Notes: generated by a model not told the origin, from the sequence alone. Positions 15,314-25,373 are shown, numbered from the stretch's first letter. The stretch is 38,359 nucleotides of DNA from Acidovorax sp. HMWF029 (GCF_003060895.1 NZ_QAIH01000147.1:1-38359); one strand, 5' to 3'. Made by a program: numbers and translations.

Positions 15314-16657
15314 CTATTTGCGCTGCAAGAAATCGACCGCCAGCGCGGCCAGCGTGCGTGCGCCCACTGGCAGCTGGTCTTCATCAATGTCGAACAAGGG
15401 CGAGTGGTTGGACGGCGCGGTCTTGAAGTCCTTGCCCTTGGGTGGCGCCCCCAGGAAGTAGAAAAAGCCCGGCGCCACTTTTTGGAACTCCGAAAAGTCT
15501 TCCGAACCGCTCACCTTGGGGATGATCATGGCCTTTCCGCCCGATGCCAGCTTGAGCGCGGGCAATGAATCCGCTGTCAGCTCAGCGGGGTTGGTGGTGA
15601 CCGGGTAGGCGACCGGGCCAAAACGCACCTTGGCCTTGGCGCCGCTGGATGCGGCAATCGATTCCGCTGTGGTGGTGATGCGCTTCAAGGCCTCCTGGCG
15701 CATGCCTTCGTCAAAGGTGCGCAGGGTGCCCAGCATCTCCACGCTGTCGGGGATGATGTTGTAGCGCGTGCCGCCCTGGATCTGTCCGATGGTGATGACC
15801 GCCGGCTCCTGGCTGATGTTGAGCTGGCGGCTCACCACCGTTTGCAGGCCCAGCACCACCTGGCTGGCCGCCACCACCGGGTCCACCGCATTCCAGGGGG
15901 CCGAGCCATGGCCGCCGCGCCCCTCCACCTCGATGCGGATGTTGTCCGAGCCTGCCATCAGCGGCCCGCTGCGGTAGCCCACCACGCCCGCTGGCAGATT
16001 GGCCGTGATGTGCAGGCCGTAGATGGCCTGCACATCCTTGAGAGCGCCTTCCTCCACCATGGCTTTGGCGCCAAAGCTGGGCACCTTGCCGTTGGCATCG
16101 GGCTCCACCGGCGCGCCTTCCTCGGCGGGCTGGAAGATGAACTTGATGGTGCCGGGCAACTGCGCCTTCATGCCCGCCAGAGCCTCCGCCGCCCCCATGA
16201 GCATCGCGGTGTGCGCGTCGTGCCCACAGGCGTGCATCACCGGCACTTCCTTGCCCAGATATTGGGCCTTGGCCTTGCTGGCAAACGGCAGGCCAGTGTT
16301 TTCAGGCACGGGCAGTGCATCCATGTCGGCCCTCAGGGCAACCACCTTACCCGGCAGGCCACCACGCAGCGTGCCCACCACGCCTGTGCCGCCCACGTTG
16401 GTCTGCACTTCCATGCCGAGTTTTTTCAGGTGCTCGGCCACCAGCTTGGCTGTACGCACCTCCTGGCCCGAGAGTTCAGGATGGGCATGGATGTCGCGGC
16501 GCCAGCTGACCATCTTGGGCGCCACCTTGCTCACGGCAGCGTCGATGGTCTGCAGTCCAGCAGCGTCCAGCGCCTGGGCCTGGACCGAAGAGACAAAAGT
16601 GACACCACTGGCGGCAAGGCTGCAGGCCAGTGCGATGGAAGAAAGACGTGGGTACAT
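15314..16657 (-). CDS. M20 family amidohydrolase with signal peptide (hippurate hydrolase-like)
   Basis: This 447-residue zinc-dependent amidohydrolase of the M20D/IAA-amino acid hydrolase group starts with a signal peptide (MYPRLSSIALACSLAASGVTF, cleaved after VQA), so it is exported to the periplasm. Metal and catalytic motifs are visible: WRRDIHAHPELSG, LRADMDALP, MHACGHDAHTAMLMGAA, QPAEEG and GSEDFSEF. It probably hydrolyses N-acyl or N-aminoacyl conjugates; the exact substrate is unknown. The ATG at 16657 is preferred over upstream starts because it places the signal sequence at the N-terminus. It is divergent from the GlxA-type regulator, which may control it. Confidence 0.9.
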   Translation of the reverse strand: MYPRLSSIALACSLAASGVTFVSSVQAQALDAAGLQTIDAAVSKVAPKMVSWRRDIHAHPELSGQEVRTAKLVAEHLKKLGMEVQTNVGGTGVVGTLRGGLPGKVVALRADMDALPVPENTGLPFASKAKAQYLGKEVPVMHACGHDAHTAMLMGAAEALAGMKAQLPGTIKFIFQPAEEGAPVEPDANGKVPSFGAKAMVEEGALKDVQAIYGLHITANLPAGVVGYRSGPLMAGSDNIRIEVEGRGGHGSAPWNAVDPVVAASQVVLGLQTVVSRQLNISQEPAVITIGQIQGGTRYNIIPDSVEMLGTLRTFDEGMRQEALKRITTTAESIAASSGAKAKVRFGPVAYPVTTNPAELTADSLPALKLASGGKAMIIPKVSGSEDFSEFQKVAPGFFYFLGAPPKGKDFKTAPSNHSPLFDIDEDQLPVGARTLAALAVDFLQRK

Positions 16658-16767
16658 GGGCAGATCCGTGAGAAGAGGGAAAAACACAGTGACAAGCGGG
16701 TTCATGCTAAGAGCCGCCACCGCCCATATGACGAGCGAAAATAGCCATACAACGAGCCAATACCGCC

Positions 16768-17844
16768 ATGCCCGCCCCTTCTGTCCCTTCTGCGACGGCA
16801 CCCACATTCCGCATCGACATACCGCTGCTGCCCGAGTCGGCAGCGGGCAACGCACTGCAGTTCATCGACCTGCTGCGCAGCGCCAATGTGTTGGCCAGCC
16901 TGCGCGCGGGAGCGGCCAGCCCGCGCTTTGCCTGGCGGCTGCTGGACGCGGAAGGCTTGCCAATCACGGCCCTGCCTGGTCCCTTGGCGGCGTACTCCCA
17001 GGCAGCAGGCGGGGCCCACGACGCGCCCTCCGGGAGCCGCGCATTTGCGCTGTTCCTTCCGTCGTTCCATGCGGCAGACATCCCGCTCATCCGCAGTGTG
17101 GTCAGCCGCCACCAGCGCCTGTCTCGCCTGGTGGGCCTGGCGCTGGACCAGGGCCAGAAAGTTCTCACCGTGGGCAACGGAGCCTGGCTGGCAGCGTCCA
17201 GCGGTCGACTGCAAGATCGCCAGGCCAGCCTGCCCTGGTTCTACATGGCGGGATTCGAGCGGGATTTTCCGGACATCCGCCTGATTGCGGGCCAGGACGT
17301 TACCGATGATGGTCCCTGGCTGAGCTGTGCACTGCCCCACGGCCTGAGTGATATGGCGACCGCGCTGGTGCGCCACGCCATGGGCGACGAACTGGCCCAG
17401 GTGTGCGCCAGCGTGTTCCACCCCGACCCCGAGCGCGCCAGGGCTGCGCTGCAGGCCAATGCCCAGCAACACATCCCTGCCACCCGCGACAGCACGCTGG
17501 CCCGCGCCATTGCCTATATGGAGAGCCATCTCGACGAGCCCTACTCGCTGGCCCGGTTGGCCGAGGCGGCGGCGGTCAGCCCGCGCACCTTGCTGCGGCA
17601 CTTTCAGCTGGAGCTGTCGCAGTCGCCGCTGGACCACCTGCACAGCCTGCGCTGCGCACGCGCCAAGGTGCTGCTGGAGGTAACGCTGGAGAGCGTGCCC
17701 AGCATTGCGGTGGCCTGCGGCTACAGCGATCCAGCCGCGTTCCGCCGCATCTTTGTGCGACACACCGGCATGGCCCCGGCCGAGTACCGCAAACGCCATG
17801 CGCTGCGCGCGCCGCGGCGGCGCTGGCGGGTGGATGTATCGTGA
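16768..17844 (+). CDS. GlxA-type AraC family transcriptional regulator
   Basis: This 358-residue regulator has an N-terminal DJ-1/PfpI-like domain (about 15-205) and a C-terminal double helix-turn-helix AraC domain (about 235-340: DEPYSLARLAEAAAVSPRTLLRHF, then SIAVACGYSDPAAFRRIFVRHTGMAPAEYRK). The usual nucleophilic Cys position reads VGNGAWLAA, so the DJ-1 part is probably a ligand-sensing rather than enzymatic domain. It is divergent from the secreted M20 amidohydrolase with 110 bp between the starts, so that gene is the natural target candidate. Confidence 0.9.
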   Translation: MPAPSVPSATAPTFRIDIPLLPESAAGNALQFIDLLRSANVLASLRAGAASPRFAWRLLDAEGLPITALPGPLAAYSQAAGGAHDAPSGSRAFALFLPSFHAADIPLIRSVVSRHQRLSRLVGLALDQGQKVLTVGNGAWLAASSGRLQDRQASLPWFYMAGFERDFPDIRLIAGQDVTDDGPWLSCALPHGLSDMATALVRHAMGDELAQVCASVFHPDPERARAALQANAQQHIPATRDSTLARAIAYMESHLDEPYSLARLAEAAAVSPRTLLRHFQLELSQSPLDHLHSLRCARAKVLLEVTLESVPSIAVACGYSDPAAFRRIFVRHTGMAPAEYRKRHALRAPRRRWRVDVS

Positions 17845-17864
17845 CCCGCCCTGTGCACTGCGCA

Positions 17865-17958
17865 CCCCCGCCCTTTCTCTCGAACAAGGGACGCAGCCAG
17901 CGCGTCGGGACGGCCCTTGCGCAACGGCCGCTGGCTTGGCCGCGCCAGTGTCGAACGC
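17865..17958. repeat. GC-rich dispersed repeat (family 2)
   Basis: CCCCCGCCCTTTCTCTC, AAGGGACGCAGCCAGCGCG, GACGGCCCTTGCG and TTGGCCGCGCCAGT match the copies at 10091 and 15174. It follows the AraC-type gene. Confidence 0.6.
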
Positions 17959-17969
17959 CGTGCTTCACT

Positions 17970-18139
17970 CTAGGGATGCCCTGCATAACTCCCTGCGGTC
18001 TGTGATAGCGCGGCCTCGGGCAGTCCGCTGCGTTGCTTTTCTCGTCAATAGCCCGGCTATTGGCTGCAAAAAGACGCCTTGCGGCCTGTCCCGATTCGCA
18101 CTACCACCGACTCGCAAGGGTTGTGCAGGACATCCCTAG
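17970..18139. mobile_element. MITE-like palindromic element A
   Basis: The ends CTAGGGATGCCCTGCATAAC (17970-17989) and GTTGTGCAGGACATCCCTAG (18120-18139) are inverted repeats matching at 18 of 20 positions. A central dyad CAATAGCCCGGCTATTG lies in the middle. It has no coding capacity. This fits a non-autonomous, MITE-like or large REP-like element of about 170 bp. Confidence 0.65.
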
Positions 18140-18298
18140 TGTCCCGAGTTGGAAGTTCGTTGATGAAATAAAGAGGTCGAAATTGTCGTCAGGCAAGGCG
18201 CAAACTGCAGCGATAGCCGTAGCTATCGCGAGGATTTGCAACGCAGCATGGCGGCGATTCTCGGCATCTTTATGAAACGAATCTCCAACTCGGGACAC
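18139..18298. mobile_element. MITE-like palindromic element B
   Basis: GTGTCCCGAGTTGGA (18139-18153) and TCCAACTCGGGACAC (18284-18298) are perfect 15-bp terminal inverted repeats, with imperfect pairing continuing inward and a central GCGATAGCCGTAGCTATCGC. It directly abuts element A and has the same plan (terminal repeats plus a central TAGCC/GCTA dyad). It is about 160 bp and non-coding. Confidence 0.7.
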
Positions 18299-18307
18299 CA
18301 GTGTCCC
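18292..18307 (-). terminator. small palindrome at the chemoreceptor 3' end
   Basis: GGGACAC-CA-GTGTCCC is a 7-bp perfect palindrome formed where the end of element B meets a partial extra copy of its terminus. It lies 4 nt beyond the chemoreceptor stop. There is no T-run, so terminator function is uncertain. Confidence 0.3.
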
Positions 18308-18310
18308 GAC

Positions 18311-19885
18311 CTAACGCAGCAACGCGTTGCTAGGCGGCAGGCGGAATGCCTCCACCAGCTCGGCCAGCTGCTGCGCCTGCACCCGAAGGCCCTGGGCGGC
18401 CGCTGAGGATTCCTCCACCAGCGCGGCGTTCTGCTGCGTCATCTGGTCAAGCTGCGAGACCGCCTCGCCCACCTGGCTCAGGCCCGTGGTCTGCTCACGG
18501 GCAGCGGTGCTGATCTCGCCAATGATGGTGGCCACCTGCTGCACGGACTGGACGATCTCGCCCATCGTGCCGCCTGCGGCATGCACCAGCTTGGCGCCTT
18601 CGTCCACCTGGCGCACGCTGTCGCTGATGAGGCCGCCAATCTCCTTGGCGGCTGTGGCCGAGCGCTGGGCCAGATTGCGCACCTCGCCCGCCACCACGGC
18701 AAAACCCCGGCCCTGCTCGCCCGCGCGGGCCGCTTCCACGGCGGCGTTGAGCGCGAGGATGTTGGTCTGGAAGGCAATGCCGTCGATCACGCTGGTGATG
18801 TCGGCGATGCGGCGGGACGACAGCGCAATGCCGTCCATAGTGCCCACCACGCGGTCCACCGCCTCGCGGCCCCGGCGCGCCACGTCGCTCGCACCCGTGG
18901 CCAGGCTGCTGGCCTGCGCGGCGGCGTCGGCGCTGTGGCGCACGGTGGCCAGCAGTTCTTCCATGCTGGCCGCGATTTCTTCGAGGTTGGAGGCCGTGTG
19001 TTCGGTGCGGGCCGACAGGTCGCTGTTGCCCGCTGCGATCTCGCTGCTGGCACCCGCCACCGAAGTGCTGGCCTGGCGCATGCCCACCACCAACCCCGCC
19101 AGGCGGGCCTGCATTTCGCCCAGGCGCGACAGCAGGGCCTGTAGCTCGTCGCGGTTGCTGGCGCTCTGGGCGGGGATGGCGGAGGTGAGGTCCCCATCGG
19201 CAATGCGGTCTGTCACTTCGGACGCCCGGGCCAGCGGATGCAGGATGGAGCGCGACAGCCACCACGCACAGCCCAGGCTCAGCAACAGCCCCACCAGCGA
19301 GCCGGTCGCCAGCAGCGTAATGCCATGGCTTTCGCTGCGCGCTGCAGCCTCACGGGCCTCGGCCACACGCTGGCGCTGGTATTCGGCCAGCTTGTTCACC
19401 GATGCAGCATAGGCGTCGGCCGCAGGCCGCAGCTGGTTGGCAACCGCATCGGGTGGCAGGGCCTCGCCCGCCTTGCGGCGCTTGACGAGGTCGTCCCGCA
19501 CCGTTCGAAAGCTGTTGCCGGTCTTGTCGATGGCGTCGAACAGTGCCTGGGATTCCGGGTCTGCCGCCAGCTCGTCCAGGCGCTTGCGTACTTCAGACGA
19601 CCGGGCCGACGTGGTCTTGCGGTCGGCATCGATGCGCGCTGCATAGGCGGGGTTGTTGTCGATCTCCAGCAGCGTTTCAGCGCGGGCGGAGCTGAGCACC
19701 ACGATGGCGTGCAGCTCGCGCGCCAGCAGCGCACGCTCGGACGATGCACCACCCAGGTCGTCTGCAATGTCCTGCAGCCCAGCCAGCCGCCAGATACCCA
19801 CCGCAGCCGACAGGGACATGACGAGGCAGACCACGCCAAAGGCCAGGGCCAGGCGGACAGCAACACGTGCGTGGGAGATGGACAT
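18311..19885 (-). CDS. methyl-accepting chemotaxis protein
   Basis: This 524-residue transmembrane chemoreceptor has a first membrane segment (about 12-34), a helical periplasmic domain of the four-helix-bundle type (about 35-186), a second membrane segment (about 187-209), and a HAMP domain ([24 protein letters not shown]). The cytoplasmic signalling hairpin has the highly conserved tip [33 protein letters not shown]. It signals to the CheA/CheW array. The C-terminus ends in [11 protein letters not shown] and lacks the NWETF-type pentapeptide tether for CheR/CheB. The start at 19885 is chosen because [16 protein letters not shown] begins the first membrane segment. The ligand is unknown. Confidence 0.92.
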   Translation of the reverse strand: MSISHARVAVRLALAFGVVCLVMSLSAAVGIWRLAGLQDIADDLGGASSERALLARELHAIVVLSSARAETLLEIDNNPAYAARIDADRKTTSARSSEVRKRLDELAADPESQALFDAIDKTGNSFRTVRDDLVKRRKAGEALPPDAVANQLRPAADAYAASVNKLAEYQRQRVAEAREAAARSESHGITLLATGSLVGLLLSLGCAWWLSRSILHPLARASEVTDRIADGDLTSAIPAQSASNRDELQALLSRLGEMQARLAGLVVGMRQASTSVAGASSEIAAGNSDLSARTEHTASNLEEIAASMEELLATVRHSADAAAQASSLATGASDVARRGREAVDRVVGTMDGIALSSRRIADITSVIDGIAFQTNILALNAAVEAARAGEQGRGFAVVAGEVRNLAQRSATAAKEIGGLISDSVRQVDEGAKLVHAAGGTMGEIVQSVQQVATIIGEISTAAREQTTGLSQVGEAVSQLDQMTQQNAALVEESSAAAQGLRVQAQQLAELVEAFRLPPSNALLR

Positions 19886-20011
19886 TAAATGTTCTCGTGG
19901 AGATGAAATGGGCAACACCGAGCTGCCCGCCAAGGCAGCTGTCAAAGTTATATCGGCAAAAGGTGACAAGTCCTTGAACCGCACCCGAACACAACCGAAA
20001 AGGCGGAAAGC

Positions 20012-20045
20012 AAAAAGGCCGCCACAGTGCCAGACTGTGGCGGCC
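20012..20045 (-). terminator. Rho-independent terminator of htpX
   Basis: GGCCGCCACAGT (20017-20028), loop GCCAG, ACTGTGGCGGCC (20034-20045) form a perfect 12-bp stem. On the minus strand it is followed by TTTTTG (20016-20011), downstream of htpX. Confidence 0.9.
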
Positions 20046-20085
20046 CTGGGGGCCAAAAAGGCGTCGCGCCCAGCGTTGAAGCTGT

Positions 20086-20964
20086 TTATTGCTGCTGCGC
20101 GTTCTGCAGCGCAGCAATGCGCTCTTCAATGGGCGGGTGGGTGCTGAACAGCTTGCCAATGCCACCGGCAATGCCCATGGCAGCCACGCTCTTGGGCAGC
20201 TCGCCGGGATGCATGCCGCCCAGGCGGGCCAGGGCGTTCACCATGGGCTGGCGGCGACCCATCAGCTGGGCAGCACCTGCGTCGGCCCGGAACTCGCGCT
20301 GGCGGCTGAACCAGGCCACGATGATGGCAGCAGCAAAGCCCAGCACGATGTCGAGCACGATGGTGGTCACGTAGTAGCCAATGCCGGGGCCCGAGCTTTC
20401 CTCGTCGTTCTTGCGCAGAAAGCTGTCCACCGCGTAGCCCACCACACGCGACAGGAACACGACAAAGGTGTTCATCACGCCCTGGATCAAGGTCATGGTC
20501 ACCATGTCGCCGTTGGCGATGTGGGCCACTTCGTGGCCGATCACGGCTTCGACCTCTTCGCGCGTCATGCCCTGCAGCAGGCCGGTGGACACGGCCACCA
20601 GTGCATTGTTCTTGAAGGCACCCGTGGCAAAGGCGTTGGGATCACCCTCGAAGATACCAACCTCAGGCATGCCAATACCCGCTTTGTCCGCGAACTTGCG
20701 CACGGTCTCGACGATCCAGCGCTCGTCGGGCGAGCCGGAGCCATCGATCACACGCACGCCCGAGGTCCACTTGGCCATGGGCTTGCTGATGAGCAGCGAG
20801 ATGATGGCGCCACCAAAACCCATGATCAGGGCAAAACCCAGCAGCGCGCCCAGGTTCAGGCCGTTGGCCGTGAGGAAGCGGTTGACGCCCAGCAGGCTGG
20901 CCACCACCCCCAGCACCAGCACAACGGCCAGGTTGGTTATCACAAACAAAAGGATCCGCTTCAT
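20086..20964 (-). CDS. htpX: HtpX: membrane zinc metalloprotease
   Basis: This 292-residue M48B inner-membrane protease helps degrade misfolded membrane proteins. Two N-terminal membrane segments (about 5-25 and 38-60) precede the catalytic HEVAH (144-148). Two further hydrophobic segments (about 155-175 and 190-210) and the third zinc ligand in [16 protein letters not shown] follow, with a C-terminal [13 protein letters not shown]. The start [11 protein letters not shown] is the standard HtpX N-terminus. It is a single-gene unit ended by a strong terminator. Confidence 0.96.
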   Translation of the reverse strand: MKRILLFVITNLAVVLVLGVVASLLGVNRFLTANGLNLGALLGFALIMGFGGAIISLLISKPMAKWTSGVRVIDGSGSPDERWIVETVRKFADKAGIGMPEVGIFEGDPNAFATGAFKNNALVAVSTGLLQGMTREEVEAVIGHEVAHIANGDMVTMTLIQGVMNTFVVFLSRVVGYAVDSFLRKNDEESSGPGIGYYVTTIVLDIVLGFAAAIIVAWFSRQREFRADAGAAQLMGRRQPMVNALARLGGMHPGELPKSVAAMGIAGGIGKLFSTHPPIEERIAALQNAQQQ

Positions 20965-21159
20965 GGAATGGTTCTCCGTGGGGTAAACAACAACAGTGTT
21001 TGCTGCCTCAGATGGGGCTCGGTGGCGGCGCTTCAAGCACCCAACCCCCGACTGCGGGGCCGCTGCGAGCCCTTGGCAGCCCACCCTGGCCGCGATTTCA
21101 TCGCGCTATGGTAGGTGCAAACCCGTGCGCAGGCCTTATCACACAAGCGTTGACGGGAA

Positions 21160-21930
21160 TTAACCCCCTGACACAGCACGGGGCGGGCGAAAGACCTGGG
21201 CGTCGGCATAAAAGTCCGGCGCCTCGTTGGCGGGCCACCAGCCGGGCACGCCCAGCACCGGCAGTGGGGCGAAGGGCTTGGTGGCCCAGGGCTGTGGCTG
21301 CACTTGTTGCGCCAGGCAGGCATCCAGATTTGCTATTGATCTTATAGCATGCGGCGCATGATAGACATGCGCCACCATGGGCTTTCGAGGGACAACCAGC
21401 TTTTCGAGCAGTGCGTGCCCGAACAACACCAACCGGGCGTCTGCCCAGAGCGGGCGCAGGTCGATGAACAGGCGCTGCCAGTCCCGCGCCACGAGCGCCG
21501 CCCACAAGGCATCCGGCGCGTGCAGCACAGCGCCGTTTTCGTCAAACACCGTGAGCGCATCGCGCAACGGCCCGCGCACGGCCTGCACGCCATCGGCGGC
21601 GATGGCCTGGGCTTGCAGTTCATTCAACCGGCGCTTGGTCTGCGGAAACTGCAGCCAGACCAGGCCGTTGAAAAAGTCGTGCAGGTTGTCGCGGGTGGGA
21701 ACGCGGCGGGTGTCCCAGATGTACTGCTCGTAGGCGGTGCCGTCGGGCAGTTCATGCTGCGGCACAAAACCTACCGGTCCATCTTGCGGCGCCGCAGACT
21801 GCAACGCCCGGTGCACAGATGGTTCGCTTTGCACCTGCTGCGCTACGGGCTGGCCCAGACCGCGCCACGGCACCAGCCAGGGCGCACTCCAGTCAATGGC
21901 GTCGAAGGCTTCGCTTACACCAGCCGCCAC
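21160..21930 (-). CDS. DUF3025 domain protein
   Basis: This 256-residue protein of the DUF3025 family is common in betaproteobacteria and has no known function. Visible conserved stretches are [41 protein letters not shown] and [34 protein letters not shown] lies near the C-terminus. No signal peptide or membrane helix is apparent. The start is a GTG at 21930, overlapping the last codons of pyrC, so the two genes are translationally coupled. A short dispersed-repeat-like palindrome (about 21328-21350) lies in the coding sequence near HAIRSIANL. Confidence 0.88.
   Translation of the reverse strand: MAAGVSEAFDAIDWSAPWLVPWRGLGQPVAQQVQSEPSVHRALQSAAPQDGPVGFVPQHELPDGTAYEQYIWDTRRVPTRDNLHDFFNGLVWLQFPQTKRRLNELQAQAIAADGVQAVRGPLRDALTVFDENGAVLHAPDALWAALVARDWQRLFIDLRPLWADARLVLFGHALLEKLVVPRKPMVAHVYHAPHAIRSIANLDACLAQQVQPQPWATKPFAPLPVLGVPGWWPANEAPDFYADAQVFRPPRAVSGG
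21326..21352. repeat. short palindromic repeat remnant inside the DUF3025 gene
   Basis: TTGCTATTGATCTTATAGCA has GCTAT/ATAGC arms like the cores of the family 1 repeats. It is in frame within the gene, encoding a stretch near HAIRSIANL. Confidence 0.4.
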
Positions 21931-22973
21931 GGCAGGGCTTCACCGGCGCGCAAGGGCTTGAGTTCGGCTTCGCCAAACGCAAAGCTGTCGGGTGGTGTCC
22001 ACGATTCGCGGCGCAGGGTGATGGTGCCGGTGTTGCGCGGCAGGTTGTAGAAGTCGGGGCCGTGGAAGCTGGCAAAGCCTTCGAGCTGGTCGAGTGCACC
22101 GGCGTTGTCGAACGCCTCGGCATACATCTCCATGGCGGCGTGGGCGGTGTAGCAGCCCGCGCAGCCGCTGGCGTGTTCCTTGAGGTGCGCGGGGTGCGGT
22201 GCGCTGTCGGTGCCCAGGAAGAACTTGCTGCTGCCGCTGGTGGCGGCCTGCACCAGGGCCACGCGGTGGGTTTCGCGCTTGAGCACGGGCAGGCAGTAGT
22301 AGTGGGGGCGCACGCCGCCCACAAAGATGGCGTTGCGGTTGTACAGCAGGTGGTGCGCGGTGATGGTGGCGGCGGTGAAGCGGTCGGCCTGCATCACATA
22401 GTCGGCAGCGTCTTTGGTGGTGATGTGCTCGAAGACGATTTTCAGCTCGGGGAAGTCGCGGCGCAGCGGAATGAGCTGCTGCTCGATGAACACGGCCTCG
22501 CGGTCGAACAGGTCGATGTCGCTGCTGGTCACTTCACCATGCACCAAGAGCAGCATGCCCGCCTTTTGCATGGCTTCGAGGGTCTTGTAGGTCTTGCGCA
22601 GGTCGGTCACGCCCGCGTCGCTGTTGGTGGTGGCACCGGCGGGGTAGAGCTTGCAGGCGACCACGCCGGCCGTCTTGGCACGCGCAATCTCTTCGGGCGG
22701 CAGGTTGTCGGTGAGGTACAGCGTCATCAGCGGCTCAAACTGCACACCTGCAGGCACGGCGGCCAGGATGCGCTGCTTGTAGGCCAGGGCCTGCTCGGCC
22801 GTCGTGACCGGAGGGCGCAGGTTGGGCATGATGATCGCGCGACCAAACTGGGCGGCGGTGTGGGGCACCACCGTGCGCAGCGGCTCGCCGTCGCGCACAT
22901 GCAGGTGCCAGTCGTCGGGACGGGTGATGGTGAGGGTGGTGGGCGCGGTGGGGGTGTGAAGTGCGGCTGTCAT
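21915..22973 (-). CDS. pyrC: dihydroorotase
   Basis: This 352-residue enzyme cyclises carbamoyl-aspartate to dihydroorotate in pyrimidine synthesis. Type II dihydroorotase motifs are intact: the metal-binding HLHVRDG near the N-terminus, [16 protein letters not shown] with the carboxylated lysine, [16 protein letters not shown], and GTDSAPH with the catalytic aspartate. The length is close to E. coli PyrC (348). The ATG at 22973 is preferred because conserved sequence follows; ATG at 22982 is only three codons further up, and neither has a clear Shine-Dalgarno. DUF3025 overlaps its 3' end. Confidence 0.95.
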   Translation of the reverse strand: MTAALHTPTAPTTLTITRPDDWHLHVRDGEPLRTVVPHTAAQFGRAIIMPNLRPPVTTAEQALAYKQRILAAVPAGVQFEPLMTLYLTDNLPPEEIARAKTAGVVACKLYPAGATTNSDAGVTDLRKTYKTLEAMQKAGMLLLVHGEVTSSDIDLFDREAVFIEQQLIPLRRDFPELKIVFEHITTKDAADYVMQADRFTAATITAHHLLYNRNAIFVGGVRPHYYCLPVLKRETHRVALVQAATSGSSKFFLGTDSAPHPAHLKEHASGCAGCYTAHAAMEMYAEAFDNAGALDQLEGFASFHGPDFYNLPRNTGTITLRRESWTPPDSFAFGEAELKPLRAGEALPWRLV

Positions 22974-22994
22974 GGGCGACATTGTCCCATTGGC

Positions 22995-23062
22995 ATGATT
23001 ACTATTATTTTGATAGCTATCAGTGCTTATCCATTGCGCGGAGACAGCCAAAAACACTCATA
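22995..23062. repeat. dispersed short palindromic repeat (family 1)
   Basis: ATTACTATTATTTTGATAGC, ATCAGTGCTTATCCATTGCG and ACAGCCAAAAACAC lie between two minus-strand genes. It closely resembles 10200-10261 and 35507-35560. Confidence 0.75.
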
Positions 23063-23079
23063 TTCCGGCAGCCCTCACC

Positions 23080-24069
23080 TCATTCGGCGGTGATGCCCGC
23101 CTTGCGCACCACGTCGCCAAACTTCACCAGGCGTTCGGACATCATCTTCTCGAACGCGGCGGGGGTCATCTCTTCCGGTGCGATCACGCCACGCTCCTTG
23201 AGGTTGGCCACCATGGCGGGCGAGGTGGCGACTTCGCGCACCGCCTTGTGCAGGGTCTGCACGACGGCATCCGGCGTGCCACCCGGCGCGGCCAGGCCGA
23301 TCCACGAGGTGAGGTTGAGCTGGGGGTAGCCCACCTCGGCCAGGGTCGGCACATCGGGCAGCTGGGGCAGGCGCTGGTCGTTGGCCACGGCCAGCGCGCG
23401 CACCTTGCCCGCCTGGATGTGCGGCAGCATGATGACCAGGTTGTCGAGGATGAACTGCACCTCGTTGCCCAGCACCGCGGTGATCAGCGGCGTGCCGCCC
23501 CGGTAGGGGATGTGGGTGGTGAAAGCGCCGGTGGCGGCCTTGAGCATTTCCACGTTCAGCTGGCCCATGCTGCCCACGCCACCGCTGCCGTAGTTGAGCT
23601 TGCCGGGGTTCTTCTTGGCGTAGTCGATGAACTCCTTGAAGGTCTTGAACGGCAGGCTGCTGTGCACCACCAGCGCATTGGGCAGGCGGCCCAGGATGGC
23701 GATGTTTTCAAAGTCCTTGACCGGGTCGTAGCCCACCTTGGGCTGCGTGAGCGGGTTGGCCAGGTGGCTGCTTTGCGACGACACGACCAGCGTGTAGCCG
23801 TCGGCCTTGGCACGCGCCACATACTGCGCGCCCACCGAGCCGCCCGCGCCCGCGCGGTTTTCCACCACGATGGGCACACCCAGCACCTTGGACAGCGGCT
23901 CGGAATACTGGCGCGCCATGATGTCCACCGACCCGCCGGGCGGGAAGGGCACGACCAGCGTGATGGGGCGCGAGGGGAACTTGTCCTGCGCCAGCGCAGG
24001 CAGCGCTGCAAGACCGGCCAAGCCGAGGCCGGTGGACAGGAGGTGGCGGCGGGAGGGGATGTGGTTCAT
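23080..24069 (-). CDS. Bug/TctC-family tripartite tricarboxylate-type binding protein
   Basis: This 329-residue extracytoplasmic solute-binding protein has a signal peptide with a twin-arginine-like RR (MNHIPSRRHLLSTGLGLAGLAALPALAQ) and the family hallmarks FPSRPITLVVPFPPGGSVDIMAR and VENRAGAGGSVGA. YGSGGVGSMGQLNVEMLK and the HIPYRGGTPLITAVLGNEV region complete the pattern. Family members bind small carboxylates or related metabolites; many such Bug proteins are orphans without adjacent TctAB membrane genes, as here. It lies 46 nt after the M20 peptidase gene and is probably co-transcribed, suggesting uptake or sensing of that enzyme's substrate or product. Confidence 0.92.
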   Translation of the reverse strand: MNHIPSRRHLLSTGLGLAGLAALPALAQDKFPSRPITLVVPFPPGGSVDIMARQYSEPLSKVLGVPIVVENRAGAGGSVGAQYVARAKADGYTLVVSSQSSHLANPLTQPKVGYDPVKDFENIAILGRLPNALVVHSSLPFKTFKEFIDYAKKNPGKLNYGSGGVGSMGQLNVEMLKAATGAFTTHIPYRGGTPLITAVLGNEVQFILDNLVIMLPHIQAGKVRALAVANDQRLPQLPDVPTLAEVGYPQLNLTSWIGLAAPGGTPDAVVQTLHKAVREVATSPAMVANLKERGVIAPEEMTPAAFEKMMSERLVKFGDVVRKAGITAE

Positions 24070-24115
24070 GGCGGTCTTCAAAAAACGCAAAAACAAAAAA
24101 TGGAAAAAACAGGGT

Positions 24116-25306
24116 TCAGGGGTGGCCCAGCACCGCCAGCGCCACGGCCTGGGCGCGCGGCACAAAGGTGGCCAGCTCGCAGTACTCGCGCTCGGTGTGC
24201 GCGTGGCCGCCCACAGGGCCGGTGGCGCACAGCGTGGGCACGCCCACCGAGGCGGTGAGGCCGCTGTCGGCGGCGCCGCCGGTGAACTCACCCTGCACCT
24301 CAAAGCCCAGCGAACGCGCGCCTTGCTGGTACAGCGCCAGCAGGTAGTCAGGCGTTGGTTTCATGGGCAGGGTGCGGCGCGCGGTGGTGATGCGGCCCTG
24401 GGTGCGAGGAACGGACTCTTCTTCGACGATGGCGCGCACGCGCTCCAGCAGGTCGTCGGGGTTGGTGTCTGCGGTGAAGCGCAGGTCCACCTCGGCCTTG
24501 GCATGCGGGGCGACCATGTTCGGCACCACACCGCCCTGCACCACGCCCACATTGCAGGTCACGCCCGTGGCCGGGTCGGTGAGCGCGTGCAGCGCCAGTG
24601 TCTTGCGCGCCAGGGCTTCAATGGCGCTGGCGCCTGCGGCATGGTTGATGCCCGCATGCGCGGCCACGCCCTGCACTTCGAACTCCACCACCATCGAGCC
24701 CTTGCGGCTGGTGACCACGTTGCCGCTCACGCGGCCGGGCTCGGCATTGAGCACGGCACGGGCGCCGCGCGCCCGGTCCATGATGAGGTCGCGCGTGGCG
24801 GGCGAGCCGATCTCTTCGTCGCACGAAAAGAACAGGTGCAGGGGTGCACGCAGGCCGCCGCAGCGCGCAAAGGCCTCGGCCACAAACACGTTGAGCACGA
24901 GGCCTGATTTCATGTCGGCCACGCCGGGGCCATAGGCGCGGCCGTCTTCCACGCGGAAGGGGCGGCGCGCCACCGTGCCAGCGGGGTACACCGTGTCCAT
25001 GTGGCCCATGAGGATGAGGGGAGCGCCCTCGCCTTCCGCGCCGTCCGGGTGGACCTGGGCGTGCAGCAGCACGCCGTAGCCGGGCACGGGCTCGAACTGC
25101 ACGGGCACGCCCGCCGCCAGCAGGCGCTCGGCCAGCGCATGGGCCACGGCGGTCACGCCCGCTTCATCGCGGCTGCCGCTGTCGATGTTGACCACTTTTT
25201 GCAACAGGTCTTGCATGGCCTGCCCCTGGCCCGCGAGCCAGGCCAGCGCCGGGGCGGAGGGAACAGAGGGCGCCTGGGATGCCGTGTTTTCGAGCGTTTC
25301 GAGCAT
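24116..25306 (-). CDS. M20 family peptidase (carboxypeptidase G2/ArgE-like)
   Basis: This 396-residue cytoplasmic zinc metallopeptidase has the binuclear-site motifs LMGHMDTVYPAG, GPGVADMKSGLV, FFSCDEEIGSPATRD and the C-terminal GPVGGHAHTEREYCEL. A dimerisation lid (about 190-300, with GVAAHAGINHAAG) is present. It resembles glutamate carboxypeptidase-type enzymes that cleave a C-terminal acidic residue or an N-acyl group. The ATG at 25306 has a good AAGGACA site. It is divergent from an RpiR-type regulator across an inverted repeat and is followed by the Bug protein. Confidence 0.9.
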   Translation of the reverse strand: MLETLENTASQAPSVPSAPALAWLAGQGQAMQDLLQKVVNIDSGSRDEAGVTAVAHALAERLLAAGVPVQFEPVPGYGVLLHAQVHPDGAEGEGAPLILMGHMDTVYPAGTVARRPFRVEDGRAYGPGVADMKSGLVLNVFVAEAFARCGGLRAPLHLFFSCDEEIGSPATRDLIMDRARGARAVLNAEPGRVSGNVVTSRKGSMVVEFEVQGVAAHAGINHAAGASAIEALARKTLALHALTDPATGVTCNVGVVQGGVVPNMVAPHAKAEVDLRFTADTNPDDLLERVRAIVEEESVPRTQGRITTARRTLPMKPTPDYLLALYQQGARSLGFEVQGEFTGGAADSGLTASVGVPTLCATGPVGGHAHTEREYCELATFVPRAQAVALAVLGHP

Positions 25307-25373
25307 GGTTGTCCTTGGGTCACGCCCCGAGCTGGGGGCACAATTTGGGCCGCAGTGTTGCACGCGTTTCGGC

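Noticed and set aside
18033-18298. Small proteins of 65-80 residues over the palindromic elements
   Set aside because: The frames run through inverted repeats on both strands and have no ribosome site or family resemblance.
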